DNA from: Leadbetterella sp035299025
GTDB lineage: Bacteria; Bacteroidota; Bacteroidia; Cytophagales; Spirosomataceae
Assembly (NCBI GenBank): GCA_035299025.1
Contig: DATGXK010000020.1
Location: forward strand, 124,001-188,000
Direction: 5' to 3'
Length of the DNA stretch: 64,000 nt
The notes beneath the pieces were generated by a model, which did not search any database, was not told the origin of the DNA, and saw only the letters and a program-made list of their open reading frames with translations. The number at the start of each line of letters is the position of its first letter. Within the stretch, counting starts at the first letter, position 1. Of this stretch, positions 8,669 through 18,807 are shown one piece after another. Made by a program: the position numbers and the translations under genes.

Positions 8669-10771
8669 CTATTTAAGGATCTCAAGAGTTCCCTCTTTTT
8701 TTAAAACCTCCCCATTGTTTAGACTTACCAACATTTTATAGAAATAGACACCAAAAGGAGCAGTTTTACCTTTCAGAGTACCATCCCAAGTGTCTTTGGG
8801 ATTGGTAAAGTTCAGAATTTTTTCTCCTAAACGATTAAAAATCTCTAAACTAAAAGTTTTGACTGAATTGGTATTGCCCTTGATGGCGAGAAGGTCGTTT
8901 ACAAGGTCGCCATTGGGTGTAAAAACATTGGGCAAAATGAGATTGCTCGGTACATTTACACTGATTATATTCGAATAACTTATGACATTGGAACCCACAT
9001 CTGGCAATATCTTCAGTCTAAATTTTATTTCGTTTTCGTAACCATCAAAACTAATGCTGTGCTCAGGCTTTGATTCCGGCTTTGTTTTTCTGATGGAAGT
9101 GGAGTTTTCATCGAAATATTCAACTTCGTATCTGTCAATTCCAAAATTCTCAAACGGCAAGTCTTTGTTCCAAATTAATCGATCGGGCTCATCAAAACGC
9201 AGAAAAACCGACGAAACCGAGTCAGATAGAACGGAGGATGTTCCACATCTATCTACATACGCAATTTTATAAGACTCCTGGTTGTCCACAACCTTTTTGT
9301 CGAGAACAAAATCTGACGGATGGCTTGTGCTGTCATATTTTTTGTACTCTGAGGTCACAAGTTTATAAAGCATCCATTTCTCAATATCTATAGGCCAGGA
9401 TGGCGTTTTATCAAAACTAACAGCATTTTGGTTGTCTTGATTTGTAGATACGTAGACCTCTTCTGGAATAGGAGCCACAAAGCCAGATCTATCTAAGCAA
9501 ATAAGATTTGAGGTACTTTGGCCTTGAAATTTCAAAAATGAAATTTGACCCGAAGTTTTGGCCTGAAGCCTATAACAATATCTTTTTTTACAATCTATGG
9601 GATTAACCGTATGCGTGGCCAAATTAGCAGAAATTGAAACGGGATTTACAGGGATATTATTCTCAGTACTCAGAATCTGCTGAGTCACTGAGATATTATT
9701 TATAGGATTGTTCGGAACACCGAAGAGCAAGTTTTGATACCTTATCCAATCCAATTTGTGTTTGTATGGTGCAAAAACCACAGTCTTAAGCGGAAGTGTG
9801 CAAATTTCTGATGAGAACTCAGCGATATTTCCACAGGCCGTTTTTTCCCTCTGGACAGAATAACAGTACGACTTGGTGCTATCTGGAATTGTGAGGGTAT
9901 ACCTCCCAGAAATAATATTCGAAACCAAGATATTTGAAGGATTGGGAAGTGTGCCGCTAGGATATCCATATAGTTTATACTGCTCGGTAGACAAACTCGA
10001 ACCCGTGTAAGCACCACTGAACTTCACACTTACCTTGGATGGTGTAATCAATTTCAGTTCCGAAATATTTGGATTAAAGGGACGGTCCACGCCACCCAAC
10101 ACAGAGAAAAATGGTGTAATAGTAGCAGTGGGAACAGGATTTGAACAGCCTTTCGACGCAACAGTGTATTTTCCCTCAACTTTAATCTGGGCAGGCAGAA
10201 TTGAATTTTGGATAGTCTGAAAAGGCAATTGACTCCGAGTAGCAGTAATAACTTGGCTATTGAGTGTAATTTGGTAGCTATCAAAATCGTTGAGGCTTGT
10301 TTGCGGAATATTGATGGCAACAGTTCCGTTTAATTCACATGGTGTATAACTATAAACCGCCACATCACTCGGCCTAACCACAACATTCTTACAAGCCACA
10401 GACACTTTACCATTGATCTCGCCTATCTGCAAAACAGTGAAAGTCTCCGGCATTTTTACCAAGTTCGTATAGTCAAAGCTGGTTTGGCTGCTGGCCAAAG
10501 AGTACACTTCGTCGATACTTTCACCCTGATAATTAAAAACATACTTGACATTTGAGGCTCCAGTTTTGTCGATAACCGAAAGAGTTTGAGGCAAACAAAT
10601 AGACGAGCTACTCAAATCAAAATCACCCATGGCGTAGGAGCTGCTGAGACACAGATCTTGGCTGTGACCCGCTAAAACCGCCATTGTGAAGATATAGGTG
10701 AATATTAGTTTCAAGTTTTGAAGAATGAGAATTTTAAAATTCAAATGTATCAAACTTTTATGATAATCCAT
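8669..10771 (-). CDS. T9SS type B cargo protein with gliding-motility-type C-terminal domain
   Basis: A 700-residue exported protein. The N-terminus has a hydrophobic export signal (about residues 15-38, ending GHSQ). The body is beta-rich and resembles serial Ig/fibronectin-like domains without clear catalytic motifs. The last 85-90 residues form the CHU_C or gliding-motility-associated C-terminal domain, with the hallmarks LPNVFTPNGDLVNDLL, FNRLGEKI and DTWDGTLKGK and the end GTLEILK. In characterised Bacteroidota this domain directs secretion by the type IX system. Function is probably adhesive or structural at the cell surface. A second cargo protein and a PorP/SprF partner are encoded 5-8 kb away. 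Confidence 0.85.
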   Translation of the reverse strand: MDYHKSLIHLNFKILILQNLKLIFTYIFTMAVLAGHSQDLCLSSSYAMGDFDLSSSSICLPQTLSVIDKTGASNVKYVFNYQGESIDEVYSLASSQTSFDYTNLVKMPETFTVLQIGEINGKVSVACKNVVVRPSDVAVYSYTPCELNGTVAINIPQTSLNDFDSYQITLNSQVITATRSQLPFQTIQNSILPAQIKVEGKYTVASKGCSNPVPTATITPFFSVLGGVDRPFNPNISELKLITPSKVSVKFSGAYTGSSLSTEQYKLYGYPSGTLPNPSNILVSNIISGRYTLTIPDSTKSYCYSVQREKTACGNIAEFSSEICTLPLKTVVFAPYKHKLDWIRYQNLLFGVPNNPINNISVTQQILSTENNIPVNPVSISANLATHTVNPIDCKKRYCYRLQAKTSGQISFLKFQGQSTSNLICLDRSGFVAPIPEEVYVSTNQDNQNAVSFDKTPSWPIDIEKWMLYKLVTSEYKKYDSTSHPSDFVLDKKVVDNQESYKIAYVDRCGTSSVLSDSVSSVFLRFDEPDRLIWNKDLPFENFGIDRYEVEYFDENSTSIRKTKPESKPEHSISFDGYENEIKFRLKILPDVGSNVISYSNIISVNVPSNLILPNVFTPNGDLVNDLLAIKGNTNSVKTFSLEIFNRLGEKILNFTNPKDTWDGTLKGKTAPFGVYFYKMLVSLNNGEVLKKEGTLEILK

Positions 10772-10825
10772 TGTTTTCTTAGTAGTGTCACTTAATTATG
10801 ACGACAAAATTTGCGAAATATTTCA

Positions 10826-11416
10826 ATGAAAGAAAACAAATGGACTAAAAGAAGGGAGCCTTTCACTTATATGCTCTATTTAGCTATTTTTGGAAGTATC
10901 ATACTCTTTGTGGCTATTTTCACGATTTTTCTAAAAAAAGAAATCGTCAATCAGGATATTCCTTTGGTTATTCCCAAGGTCTTTTGGGCGAGTTCAGCGG
11001 TTATTTCAATAAGTAGTCTCACCGTAGCATTGGCCAAGCAATCACTTCAAAATCAAATTTTTAATCGCTTCAAACTCTATCTTGCAATTACCTATTTTTT
11101 GGGTCTGTTGTTTTTGGTTTTACAAATATCAGGATGGGTGGAGCTCGCCAATAAAGGTTTTACGATTGCCAATCATACCGGTGTATCTTTTCTGTACATT
11201 TTGTCTGGTTTACACATACTTCATACCTTTGGCGGCTTAGTCGGATTGTCTATAACGGTGGCTAAGGTCTTTCGCAATAAATCTTATGTGGATTCATTTG
11301 TGTACAGTGTCAACCCTCCTAATCAGTTGAATTTTAAATTAATCTATACCTATTGGCACTTTTTGGATATCTTGTGGATATTTATTTTCCTATTTTTGCT
11401 GTATCATGCTTCATAA
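10826..11416 (+). CDS. Orphan heme-copper oxidase subunit III-like membrane protein
   Basis: A 196-residue protein with about five transmembrane helices that matches cytochrome c oxidase subunit III. Diagnostic segments are FLYILSGLHILHTFGGLVG and YTYWHFLDILWIFIF, which correspond to FYYILTGLHGFHLITG and ATYWHFLDILWVYLL in the 190-residue subunit III of the main oxidase operon. The ATG at 10826 is preferred to an upstream TTG. No other oxidase gene is nearby, and it overlaps recO by 11 bases, so the two are probably co-transcribed. It may be a diverged paralogue able to join the oxidase, or an orphan with another role. Confidence 0.8.
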   Translation: MKENKWTKRREPFTYMLYLAIFGSIILFVAIFTIFLKKEIVNQDIPLVIPKVFWASSAVISISSLTVALAKQSLQNQIFNRFKLYLAITYFLGLLFLVLQISGWVELANKGFTIANHTGVSFLYILSGLHILHTFGGLVGLSITVAKVFRNKSYVDSFVYSVNPPNQLNFKLIYTYWHFLDILWIFIFLFLLYHAS

Positions 11417-12089
11417 AACCAAGGGAATAGTTATCAGTTTTGTCAAATACAAAGAAACCTCCATCATTGTCAAAATCTACACGGAGGTTTTTGGTATTCA
11501 AACCTACATAGAAAATGGCGTGAGAAGTGCAAAAGGAAAAAACAAAATAGCTCTTTTTCAGCCACTTACCTTACTAGACTTAGTGGTATATCATGATACA
11601 AAAAAAGAAATCAACCGAATTTCGGAAATCAAGTGCCTGTATCCCTACAACTCCATCACGGTGGATATAAAGAAGTCGAGCCTCGGTATTTTTATAAACG
11701 AAGTGCTTAATAACAGCCTAAAGGAACATGCCGAAAACTCACCATTGTTTAATTTTCTTGAAGATTCGCTGAAATATTTGGATCAACACGAAGAACAAAT
11801 AGAAAATTTCCACCTGTATTTTCTTATAAACTATTGCTTTTATTTGGGATTTGGTCCCGAAAGCGAAGAAGATGTTGTGAACCAGCTTCATGAACACGCC
11901 ATACCGGTAACTACCGAAGAAAAAAGACTTCTGAAAGACCTGATAAATCAGAACTTCGGAAGTAAACTTCAAATCAACAAGTATTTAAGAATTAAACTCT
12001 TAGAATTGATTCTGACCTATTACAAAATACATGTAGAGGGATTTGGAAATCTGAGGTCTATGGGCATTTTGAGAGAGGTACTCGAATGA
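11406..12089 (+). CDS. recO: DNA repair protein RecO
   Basis: RecO helps load RecA onto SSB-coated single-stranded DNA in the RecF pathway. The N-terminus is the typical OB-fold opening (KTKGIVISFVKYKETSIIVK, then TYIENGVRSAKGKN), followed by a helical C-terminal domain. There is no four-cysteine zinc motif, which is common in Bacteroidota RecO. The length of 227 fits. The ATG overlaps the end of the subunit III-like gene, indicating coupling. It converges on plsY with only one base between the stop codons and no obvious hairpin. Confidence 0.92.
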   Translation: MLHKTKGIVISFVKYKETSIIVKIYTEVFGIQTYIENGVRSAKGKNKIALFQPLTLLDLVVYHDTKKEINRISEIKCLYPYNSITVDIKKSSLGIFINEVLNNSLKEHAENSPLFNFLEDSLKYLDQHEEQIENFHLYFLINYCFYLGFGPESEEDVVNQLHEHAIPVTTEEKRLLKDLINQNFGSKLQINKYLRIKLLELILTYYKIHVEGFGNLRSMGILREVLE

Positions 12090-12090
12090 C

Positions 12091-12687
12091 TTATTTTTTT
12101 GCCGAAATTTTACTTTCTGTGCCTTTGACCAACCTTTTGATGTTCTCGCGGTGGGTGAAAACCAACAACAGAAACAAACCGAAAGCAATTAAAGACATGC
12201 TAGTGAAGCCCGAATTTATAACCCAATAATAGACCACGAAAGTCAAGCCAGCGAGCATAGAACCCAAAGACACGTATCTGGTAAAATAGACAATAGCCAC
12301 AAATACCAAAACACTCACGCCTGCCCCTAAAGGCGACACCGCCAATATAACTCCGAGGGAGGTTGCTATGCCCTTTCCACCCCTAAAATTGGCAAAAATA
12401 GAAAATATATGCCCTAAAATACTCACAATACCTACACCAAAAGTTATCTCTTCTGAAAAACCCAAGTAACGTGCCGCCAAAACTGGTATAAGACCTTTTA
12501 ATAAATCAAAAACGAGAACAATCGCTCCGGCTTTCTTTCCCAATACCCTTAGTGAATTTGTGGCACCTACATTGCCACTTCCGTGCTCACGAATGTCTAT
12601 ACCATGAAAGATTTTTGCATACCAATATGCCGTGGGCACAGAACCCATCAAATAAGCAAAAACAAAAATAGCGAAATTCAAAAACAT
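12091..12687 (-). CDS. plsY: Glycerol-3-phosphate acyltransferase PlsY
   Basis: Integral membrane enzyme that transfers an acyl group from acyl-phosphate to glycerol-3-phosphate, the first step of phospholipid synthesis. The family motifs are clear: GSVPTAYWYAK with HGSGNVGATNSLRVLG in the first loop, a lysine in FDLLKGLIPV, and the glycine-rich GGKGIATSLG in the second cytoplasmic loop. There are about five to seven membrane helices in 198 residues, which is normal. It lies downstream of the glycogen synthase gene on the same strand, but a terminator separates them. Confidence 0.95.
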   Translation of the reverse strand: MFLNFAIFVFAYLMGSVPTAYWYAKIFHGIDIREHGSGNVGATNSLRVLGKKAGAIVLVFDLLKGLIPVLAARYLGFSEEITFGVGIVSILGHIFSIFANFRGGKGIATSLGVILAVSPLGAGVSVLVFVAIVYFTRYVSLGSMLAGLTFVVYYWVINSGFTSMSLIAFGLFLLLVFTHRENIKRLVKGTESKISAKK

Positions 12688-12751
12688 TGGGACTAATTGG
12701 TATTATTTCGCAAAATTACAAAATTGTACGATTTTAATACCAAAAAACGAA

Positions 12752-12784
12752 AAATGATTGTAAAATTCACATTTACAATCATTT
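12752..12784 (-). terminator. Terminator of the glycogen synthase gene
   Basis: A 13-bp perfect inverted repeat (AAATGATTGTAAA, 7-nt loop, complement) 16 bases beyond the stop codon. On the minus strand it is followed by a T-rich run interrupted by CG. Confidence 0.75.
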
Positions 12785-12799
12785 ACAAAAATATTGATT

Positions 12800-14659
12800 T
12801 TAATTTTTCCCTAATCCTTTCTTTTTTAGAGCCAGGTCGTGGGCGGTGTCGTAGTAAGCCCTTAGATTGGTCCAGTCAAATACATCAGAGATATTTTCAA
12901 CCCGATTTCTTTGCATAATTCTATCTCTTCGGGTCATGGTCACGAACTTAAACATGATATTGGCCAGCTGATCTGCCGCCTTGTCAAAACTCTGGTCTTT
13001 TCTATTTACTACATAAACCCCCACATTTTCATAGTCTGTCATGAGTTGCATCATGAAGTCCCCAAAACCTGAAAGATCACTAGTAACTGTCGGAATTCCT
13101 CTTACCACACACTCTAGCGGTGTATATCCCCAAGGCTCATAATAACTTGGAAAGACACCTAGATGGCAGCCTCTAACAAATTGGCTGTATTCAAGGCCAA
13201 AAAGTGGGTTGGTAGGCGATATAAAATCAGGATGGTAGACAAATTTTACACGATCCTGTTGGTGATTCATGAGGTTTGTTTTTTCGAAGAAATCTGTGAT
13301 ATCGTCGGGCTGTTTTAATAGGTGCGTCACTGTTCTAGGCAAGGTCTTGGTTCTCCAAGTTTGAATCGTTCTCCTGAGCCTCAGCCTCCAGTATTCGCTC
13401 ACAAATTCATTGAGATCGGGTAGATTCACATCCTCGTTTGAAGCCGAGGCATGAAACAAATGCTCCCCTATTTCCTTTTCCATAGACTCGCAAGTTTGCC
13501 TTATTTCCTCCATCACAGCCCTGGACTGAAGCACCTGCGGATCAATAGAATGTACTGGGTTTTTGGTGATCATAAACATAACCACTGTCATGTCTAGGCC
13601 CGACTGCACAATCTTGAAATTGAGTCTTTTGAGAGCTTCCAGCGTCAGATCATATCCTTTGTTTTTGAACTCATATCTACCAGAAGTAAAGAAATAAAGG
13701 GTGTTGTCGAGATCCCAAGAATAGCTTTGGAAGAAATGCCCCATCACAAACTGATTGATTTTCTGTTTGTATTTTAGGTGTAAGTTCTGGAACTCATGCG
13801 TAGCCGCAAACCTTGTGATGTTGAGGCCATTTGGAAGAATAAGGTCACAAACTCTACCAAAAAACACCTCGCATTCTTTGGCCGTGACATCGCTCACTGT
13901 AGTAAGCACATGACAAAGCTGGGCCGACTGTCTCTCTATACCTGCTTGTGCCTCGATACCATAATTTTTGGCTTCCTTGGCCCAATCATATCGAGAAAGT
14001 TTTTCATAAAAATCGTTTACATTTCCTGCAATGTATCTACCCAACATGGTAGCATGAGTCGTAAATACCGTCCCAATATTTACCTTGTCTTTTCTGAGGT
14101 CTATAAGTGCCGTTGAAGCCATCCATTCGTGAAAATGTGCGATAACTTCCTGTTTTTTACTGTGATTTTCGACAAAAGTTTGAAGATATTGCCTTACTAA
14201 ATCACCGAAGGCAATTACCTTGTTTACCAAATCTTCACAGTTGATGGTGGATATTTGGTGCCTCTCCCAGAGGTTGAATTTTAGGTTGTCTACTTTCGAC
14301 AAATTGCTATTAAAATCAACCAAAATGATTCGTGGCTTTCCGGTAACCAACCATCTTCCATAAAATACATCGAGACCCTGACTCCGGAGTTCTTTTGCTG
14401 CTTTCGAAAAAGTAGACTCGTCATCGTCTATCCGTTCAAATTCTATTCCTGCTGTTTGGGCAAAATACGGCCCTATAAGACAATAGTTATCACCCCATTC
14501 GTCTACCATAGCCGGAACTTTGGAGCGTATAACGGTGTAAATACCCCCAACCTGATTACAAACCTCCCAGGCAATCTCAAAAAGCACTGGCTGAGCAGTT
14601 GTCTTTTTCTCAATCTTGATGGTTTCCTCTTGTTCTTTCTTTAATTTCCCGATAGACAT
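12800..14659 (-). CDS. Glycogen synthase, GT3 (eukaryote-like) family
   Basis: Extends alpha-1,4-glucan chains from a nucleotide sugar. The N-terminal domain opens FEIAWEVCNQVGGIYTVIRSK, the sugar-nucleotide binding start of GT3 enzymes, and the C-terminal domain has the E-x7-E motif in YEPWGYTPLECVVRGIPTVT. Length (619) and sequence are those of the animal/fungal GYS family, found widely in Bacteroidota, rather than bacterial GlgA of GT5, which is near 480 residues. The phosphorylation-rich tails of the animal enzymes are absent, although the opening lysine/glutamate-rich 25 residues precede the catalytic core. No branching or phosphorylase gene is in the window. Confidence 0.92.
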   Translation of the reverse strand: MSIGKLKKEQEETIKIEKKTTAQPVLFEIAWEVCNQVGGIYTVIRSKVPAMVDEWGDNYCLIGPYFAQTAGIEFERIDDDESTFSKAAKELRSQGLDVFYGRWLVTGKPRIILVDFNSNLSKVDNLKFNLWERHQISTINCEDLVNKVIAFGDLVRQYLQTFVENHSKKQEVIAHFHEWMASTALIDLRKDKVNIGTVFTTHATMLGRYIAGNVNDFYEKLSRYDWAKEAKNYGIEAQAGIERQSAQLCHVLTTVSDVTAKECEVFFGRVCDLILPNGLNITRFAATHEFQNLHLKYKQKINQFVMGHFFQSYSWDLDNTLYFFTSGRYEFKNKGYDLTLEALKRLNFKIVQSGLDMTVVMFMITKNPVHSIDPQVLQSRAVMEEIRQTCESMEKEIGEHLFHASASNEDVNLPDLNEFVSEYWRLRLRRTIQTWRTKTLPRTVTHLLKQPDDITDFFEKTNLMNHQQDRVKFVYHPDFISPTNPLFGLEYSQFVRGCHLGVFPSYYEPWGYTPLECVVRGIPTVTSDLSGFGDFMMQLMTDYENVGVYVVNRKDQSFDKAADQLANIMFKFVTMTRRDRIMQRNRVENISDVFDWTNLRAYYDTAHDLALKKKGLGKN

Positions 14660-14789
14660 ACGAAATTCCGATTATATATTAATATTCTGTTTTTAAGGTA
14701 TTTAAAAGAACCTCTATTGTTTTAAGACAATATTATCTAAATACAGTGCTAAAAATAAAAATAAATATGGTAATTAAAACCTTTTGGTT

Positions 14790-15815
14790 CTAAAATAACT
14801 CCCCAAGTTTGTACTTCGGCACCAAGTTGAGATGGCGATAGGCTTTTTCGGTAGCTTCTCTACCTCTGGCTGTTCTTTTCAGAAAACCCTCCTGAATCAA
14901 AAACGGCTCATAAACCTCCTCAATAGTTTCAGCCTCCTCACCTACAGCTGTTGCGATAGTAGATAGGCCTACAGGCCCACCTTTAAATTTCTCTACAATG
15001 GTGAGCAAAATCCGGTTGTCCATTTCATCCAAACCATCCTGGTCTACCTCCAAAGCAGTCAAAGCCATCTCGGCTATTTCAATTGTTATAAAACCATTGC
15101 CTTTTACTTGGGCAAAGTCACGCGTTCTTCTCAGCAAATTATTTGCTATTCGCGGCGTGCCTCTGCTCCTACGTGCTATTTCAAATGCTCCTTTTTCATC
15201 AATAGGTGTATTAAGAATTTGTGCTGACCGGATCAATATCCGGCTCAAAAGCTCGGCATCGTAGTATTCTAATCGGGCATTGATACCAAATCTTGCTCGC
15301 AAAGGCGAAGTTAGGAGGCCCGACCTTGTTGTAGCACCGACAAGTGTGAATGGATTGAGGCCGATTTGGACACTACGTGCGTTTGGGCCAGAATCTAGCA
15401 TAATGTCTATCTTGTAGTCCTCCATGGCCGAATACAAATACTCTTCAACTATGGGATTGAGCCGGTGGATTTCGTCAATAAAAAGTACATCGTTGGTTTC
15501 TAAGGAGGTCAATAGACCTGCAAGATCGCTTGGTTTATCCAAAACCGGCCCAGAAGTTATTTTCAGACTTGCTCCGAGTTCGTTGGCTACAATGTGCGAG
15601 AGCGTGGTTTTACCCAAACCGGGAGGTCCATGCAATAGGACATGGTCTAGGGCTTCGTTACGCATTTTGGCCGCCATAACAAATACCTTAAGGTTTTCGA
15701 GTATTTTATCTTGTCCGGCGAAATCTTCAAACGAAACTGGCCTTAAAGCTCTTTCGAAATCCTTTTCGCCTGAACTCATTCCCTCATCGTTGCCAGTTAA
15801 AAAATCTTGACGCAT
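14790..15815 (-). CDS. ruvB: Holliday junction branch migration ATPase RuvB
   Basis: AAA+ motor that drives branch migration with RuvA. Walker A is GPPGLGKT at residues 63-70 and Walker B is DEIHRL from residue 114. Sensor 1 lies in GATTRSGLLTSPLRARFG, the arginine/sensor 2 region in RRSRGTPRIANNLLRRTR, and the C-terminal winged helix follows from about residue 265. The length of 341 is typical. A -7-like TATATTTG at 15855-15862 on this strand lies just upstream with a poor -33 box. ruvA and ruvC are not adjacent. Confidence 0.97.
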   Translation of the reverse strand: MRQDFLTGNDEGMSSGEKDFERALRPVSFEDFAGQDKILENLKVFVMAAKMRNEALDHVLLHGPPGLGKTTLSHIVANELGASLKITSGPVLDKPSDLAGLLTSLETNDVLFIDEIHRLNPIVEEYLYSAMEDYKIDIMLDSGPNARSVQIGLNPFTLVGATTRSGLLTSPLRARFGINARLEYYDAELLSRILIRSAQILNTPIDEKGAFEIARRSRGTPRIANNLLRRTRDFAQVKGNGFITIEIAEMALTALEVDQDGLDEMDNRILLTIVEKFKGGPVGLSTIATAVGEEAETIEEVYEPFLIQEGFLKRTARGREATEKAYRHLNLVPKYKLGELF

Positions 15816-15899
15816 CTATTGAAATTATAATTTTAGGCAAAATAAACCTACATTCAAATATAGAGGTCATTATCGAAAAAAACACACCAAAGAAGGGTA

Positions 15900-18536
15900 T
15901 TATTTTAAAATCAGAATGGAGCCTCGGGTGTGGAGCTCTCCGCGTTCGGGAAAATACTTAGACCGATAGGTGATGGTGTAAGGAAAAAGTTGGTTTGCAA
16001 AGATCTTACCCTTGTATCTTCCATCCCATTTTATTTCTGGATCTGTAGAGTTGAATACCATTTCGCCCCAGCGATTGAACACTTTCAAATCAAAATCAGT
16101 GATATAGGCTGGAATGATTTTGAGGTCATTGTTGATGTTGTCATCGTTGGGAGTAAAGACATCGGGTAGGAATAAACTTGGTTCACAGCCCTCTGCAACC
16201 CTCACGGTATCTTTGGTTTGGCAACCAAAATTATTCTCTATATCCAGAAAATATGTGCCCGGAATATCAAATTTGTAAACAGAGTCTCTCCCTACTGTAG
16301 CACCCAAGGTGGTGGTCCAATTATAAGAGAAACTATCTCCCCCAGTTGCTTGAGGACCTAAAACCTTGCTCTCAAACTCTTCAAAACAAATGTAGATAGT
16401 ACCTGGCAACTTTGAAACCGGAGCCGGCTTGATATAGATTGTTCCGTTGTATTCCTCTTCTGTACACTCTGACTCGAGCAATCTCTCCACAATCTGACTA
16501 TTGACCACACTGCTAACTTTGCTTTCCTGAAAAACTTCTACCACCATCCGGATAGGATACCAACCCGGCTTTGTATAGGTGTACGAAGTCTGTGTGCCTT
16601 CTTTTTTTGTACCATCATGAAAATACCACGTGACCTTGTTTCTCATAGGACTACAAATGCCTTGTGTCGTGAGTATGGTGGGAGCATTTTGGCAATTTCC
16701 GCTATAATTTGCAGTAATTCCCTCACCATCCTGCTCCTGGGCCGGAAATATTATATTCGGCAAACCTAGTGTTGTGGTACCCTCAAGATCGGCTCCGAAA
16801 TCTGCCGAACTCGGTCTATAACTAAAGCCCACCACATCTGCATTTCCTTTCACGTCAGGATTTTGAAGATAGGGCAAAAAGTTCTTATTGTTGATACTCA
16901 TATACAGATACTTGGCTCCAGGGCGAGAAATGGGCCCTAACATGAGTGCCCCAAACTCTTCATTTCGCTGAGAGATAATCTCCTTCTGGGCTGAAATAGA
17001 GGCGGCATCGCCTAGAAAAAGGGCCAGTTGAATCAAGTAGGATTGCTGCCCAAGAGCGGGGTTTCCTTTCAGTGTAGCATATAAAATATCTCCACTACTC
17101 GCAAAAGAGATTCCGTAAACTGCAGGTGGTGCCGGAATATTAAGATCAATAAGCAAAGGATTGGCGAGGCGATTAGAATTGGGATCTCTTTCAAAAACCT
17201 CCACGAAGTTCCTTCCATTTATGACAACCCCGTGAGCGAGTTTTCTACCATTCGACGAAATGGCCATGTAACCCAATCCACTGAGGCTGTCTACTACTGG
17301 ACTTCCAATCACTTGCTCGAAAGTGCTAATACCAGTTGAATCTATAGTGAGCACATTGAATGCCCCTTTTTTATAATCATAAGAATACATTACAAAAGCC
17401 GAATCATTGGGCGATCTAACACCTGCCATTTTTTGGGATGCCGTAAACATCAAAGGTACGTCTTGCTCCACCACCGCACCTCTTCTGTCATTATAACGCA
17501 TATCCAATACATCGTAAGAAACTAGGTTGGTTACCGGATCAATGCTAAGGAGGTAGTATTCCTTGAAATTACATGAATTACAGGTGAATTTTGGAACAAT
17601 CATCAGCCCTTGTGAGCTAGCGGTATTGTTCACATTAAAAACCGCACCCGAAGAAGTAGGAATTTCGGAATCATCGCTGCCAGAGAATAACTTACGTCCA
17701 TCAGTATAAAAAACCAAATTAGTGTTTTGGTCGTATGCCATTGCGACAGCTCCATTGGTTCGTACATCACTGAGTTCGTTTATGTCTCCGGGTGTGTATG
17801 TCGGATTTTCAATACCGAGATCTGGATTCAAATCACCCTCATTGGCTAACGAGTCTCGCTCTGTACTATCTCCTTCCACCTCAAACTGCAAACTACCGCC
17901 ATTACCAAAATACCACTTTTCGCCTCCACCGCCAGAGCTACTCTCTTGTAAGCAAAACTTTACGTTGATTTTGGCACTTCTTGAGCATCCAGAAACTGCA
18001 TCATAAACTTCTACTGAGTAACAACCCGTGGTATCAACCGTGATGGTTTTCGTTGTATCTCCAGTAGGAAACCACCGATATTTAACATTTCCAGCAAGCG
18101 ACAACTTGAAGGGGTTGAGCTCCAAACTACTTGATTCACACACCGTGGTATCCGCAGATATTTTGTTATTAAATTTAGGTTGATTTGGAAAACCGCCAAC
18201 CGTTATCTGCCTGTTCAAAGACTGAGTGGTGCCATCAGCCATTGACCTTGTAAGCGTTACTGTATAGTTTCCCTGACTTTGATAAACGTACTGTGGGTTT
18301 CTTGAGTTTGAGCCGTTGCCATCACCAAAGCTCCAAGACCAAGCCACGGAATTGCTGGCTGTATCAAAAAACGAGGTTCTCTTTTCGCAGCCAATCATCT
18401 GACCCGTGGTAGCGTCCATAGACATATCTGCCATACAAACTGTCGGACTGACGTAAAATTGGGCAAAAAGGTCTTCATTCGCTCCCAAAAGAAGCAAAAA
18501 AAAAGACGTTTTGAATATTTTGACCCAAATTTTCAA
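15900..18536 (-). CDS. Large T9SS type B cargo protein with PKD domains
   Basis: An 878-residue exported protein. A signal peptide (about residues 1-26, FKTSFFLLLLGANEDLFAQ) is followed by a PKD domain (WSWSFGDGNGSNSRNPQYVY) and a second Ig-like domain. A long middle section has repeated beta-strand blades reminiscent of a propeller. More PKD-like domains follow (WYFHDGTKKEGTQTSYTYTK and YNWTTTLGATVG). The C-terminal CHU_C sorting domain has LPDVFTPNDDNINNDLK, FNRWGEMV and IKWDGRYKGK. Secretion by T9SS and a surface adhesin or matrix role are inferred from domains. It is divergent from a PorP/SprF gene, an arrangement common for such cargo. Confidence 0.88.
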   Translation of the reverse strand: MKIWVKIFKTSFFLLLLGANEDLFAQFYVSPTVCMADMSMDATTGQMIGCEKRTSFFDTASNSVAWSWSFGDGNGSNSRNPQYVYQSQGNYTVTLTRSMADGTTQSLNRQITVGGFPNQPKFNNKISADTTVCESSSLELNPFKLSLAGNVKYRWFPTGDTTKTITVDTTGCYSVEVYDAVSGCSRSAKINVKFCLQESSSGGGGEKWYFGNGGSLQFEVEGDSTERDSLANEGDLNPDLGIENPTYTPGDINELSDVRTNGAVAMAYDQNTNLVFYTDGRKLFSGSDDSEIPTSSGAVFNVNNTASSQGLMIVPKFTCNSCNFKEYYLLSIDPVTNLVSYDVLDMRYNDRRGAVVEQDVPLMFTASQKMAGVRSPNDSAFVMYSYDYKKGAFNVLTIDSTGISTFEQVIGSPVVDSLSGLGYMAISSNGRKLAHGVVINGRNFVEVFERDPNSNRLANPLLIDLNIPAPPAVYGISFASSGDILYATLKGNPALGQQSYLIQLALFLGDAASISAQKEIISQRNEEFGALMLGPISRPGAKYLYMSINNKNFLPYLQNPDVKGNADVVGFSYRPSSADFGADLEGTTTLGLPNIIFPAQEQDGEGITANYSGNCQNAPTILTTQGICSPMRNKVTWYFHDGTKKEGTQTSYTYTKPGWYPIRMVVEVFQESKVSSVVNSQIVERLLESECTEEEYNGTIYIKPAPVSKLPGTIYICFEEFESKVLGPQATGGDSFSYNWTTTLGATVGRDSVYKFDIPGTYFLDIENNFGCQTKDTVRVAEGCEPSLFLPDVFTPNDDNINNDLKIIPAYITDFDLKVFNRWGEMVFNSTDPEIKWDGRYKGKIFANQLFPYTITYRSKYFPERGELHTRGSILILK

Positions 18537-18807
18537 AGCAGGTTAATGTATTGTAATTTTATATACGCAAAAAACGTACTAAATATAGTTTTTATTTCTA
18601 AAAACCAACGGTCTAAAGACTTAAAAGAGAATGAAAAACTTCAGAATACTATTTTTTGTTTTCTAAAATGATTAATTTTAATCAGAATACGTTGGAATGA
18701 GATTTTAAAATTGTCAATTACAACTTTATGAATTTTGGTGCGTTTCAAGATAAAAACAATTTGGAACGAAATTTGTACTCCTTGTTTACTGTTCCATAAA
18801 AAACTGT

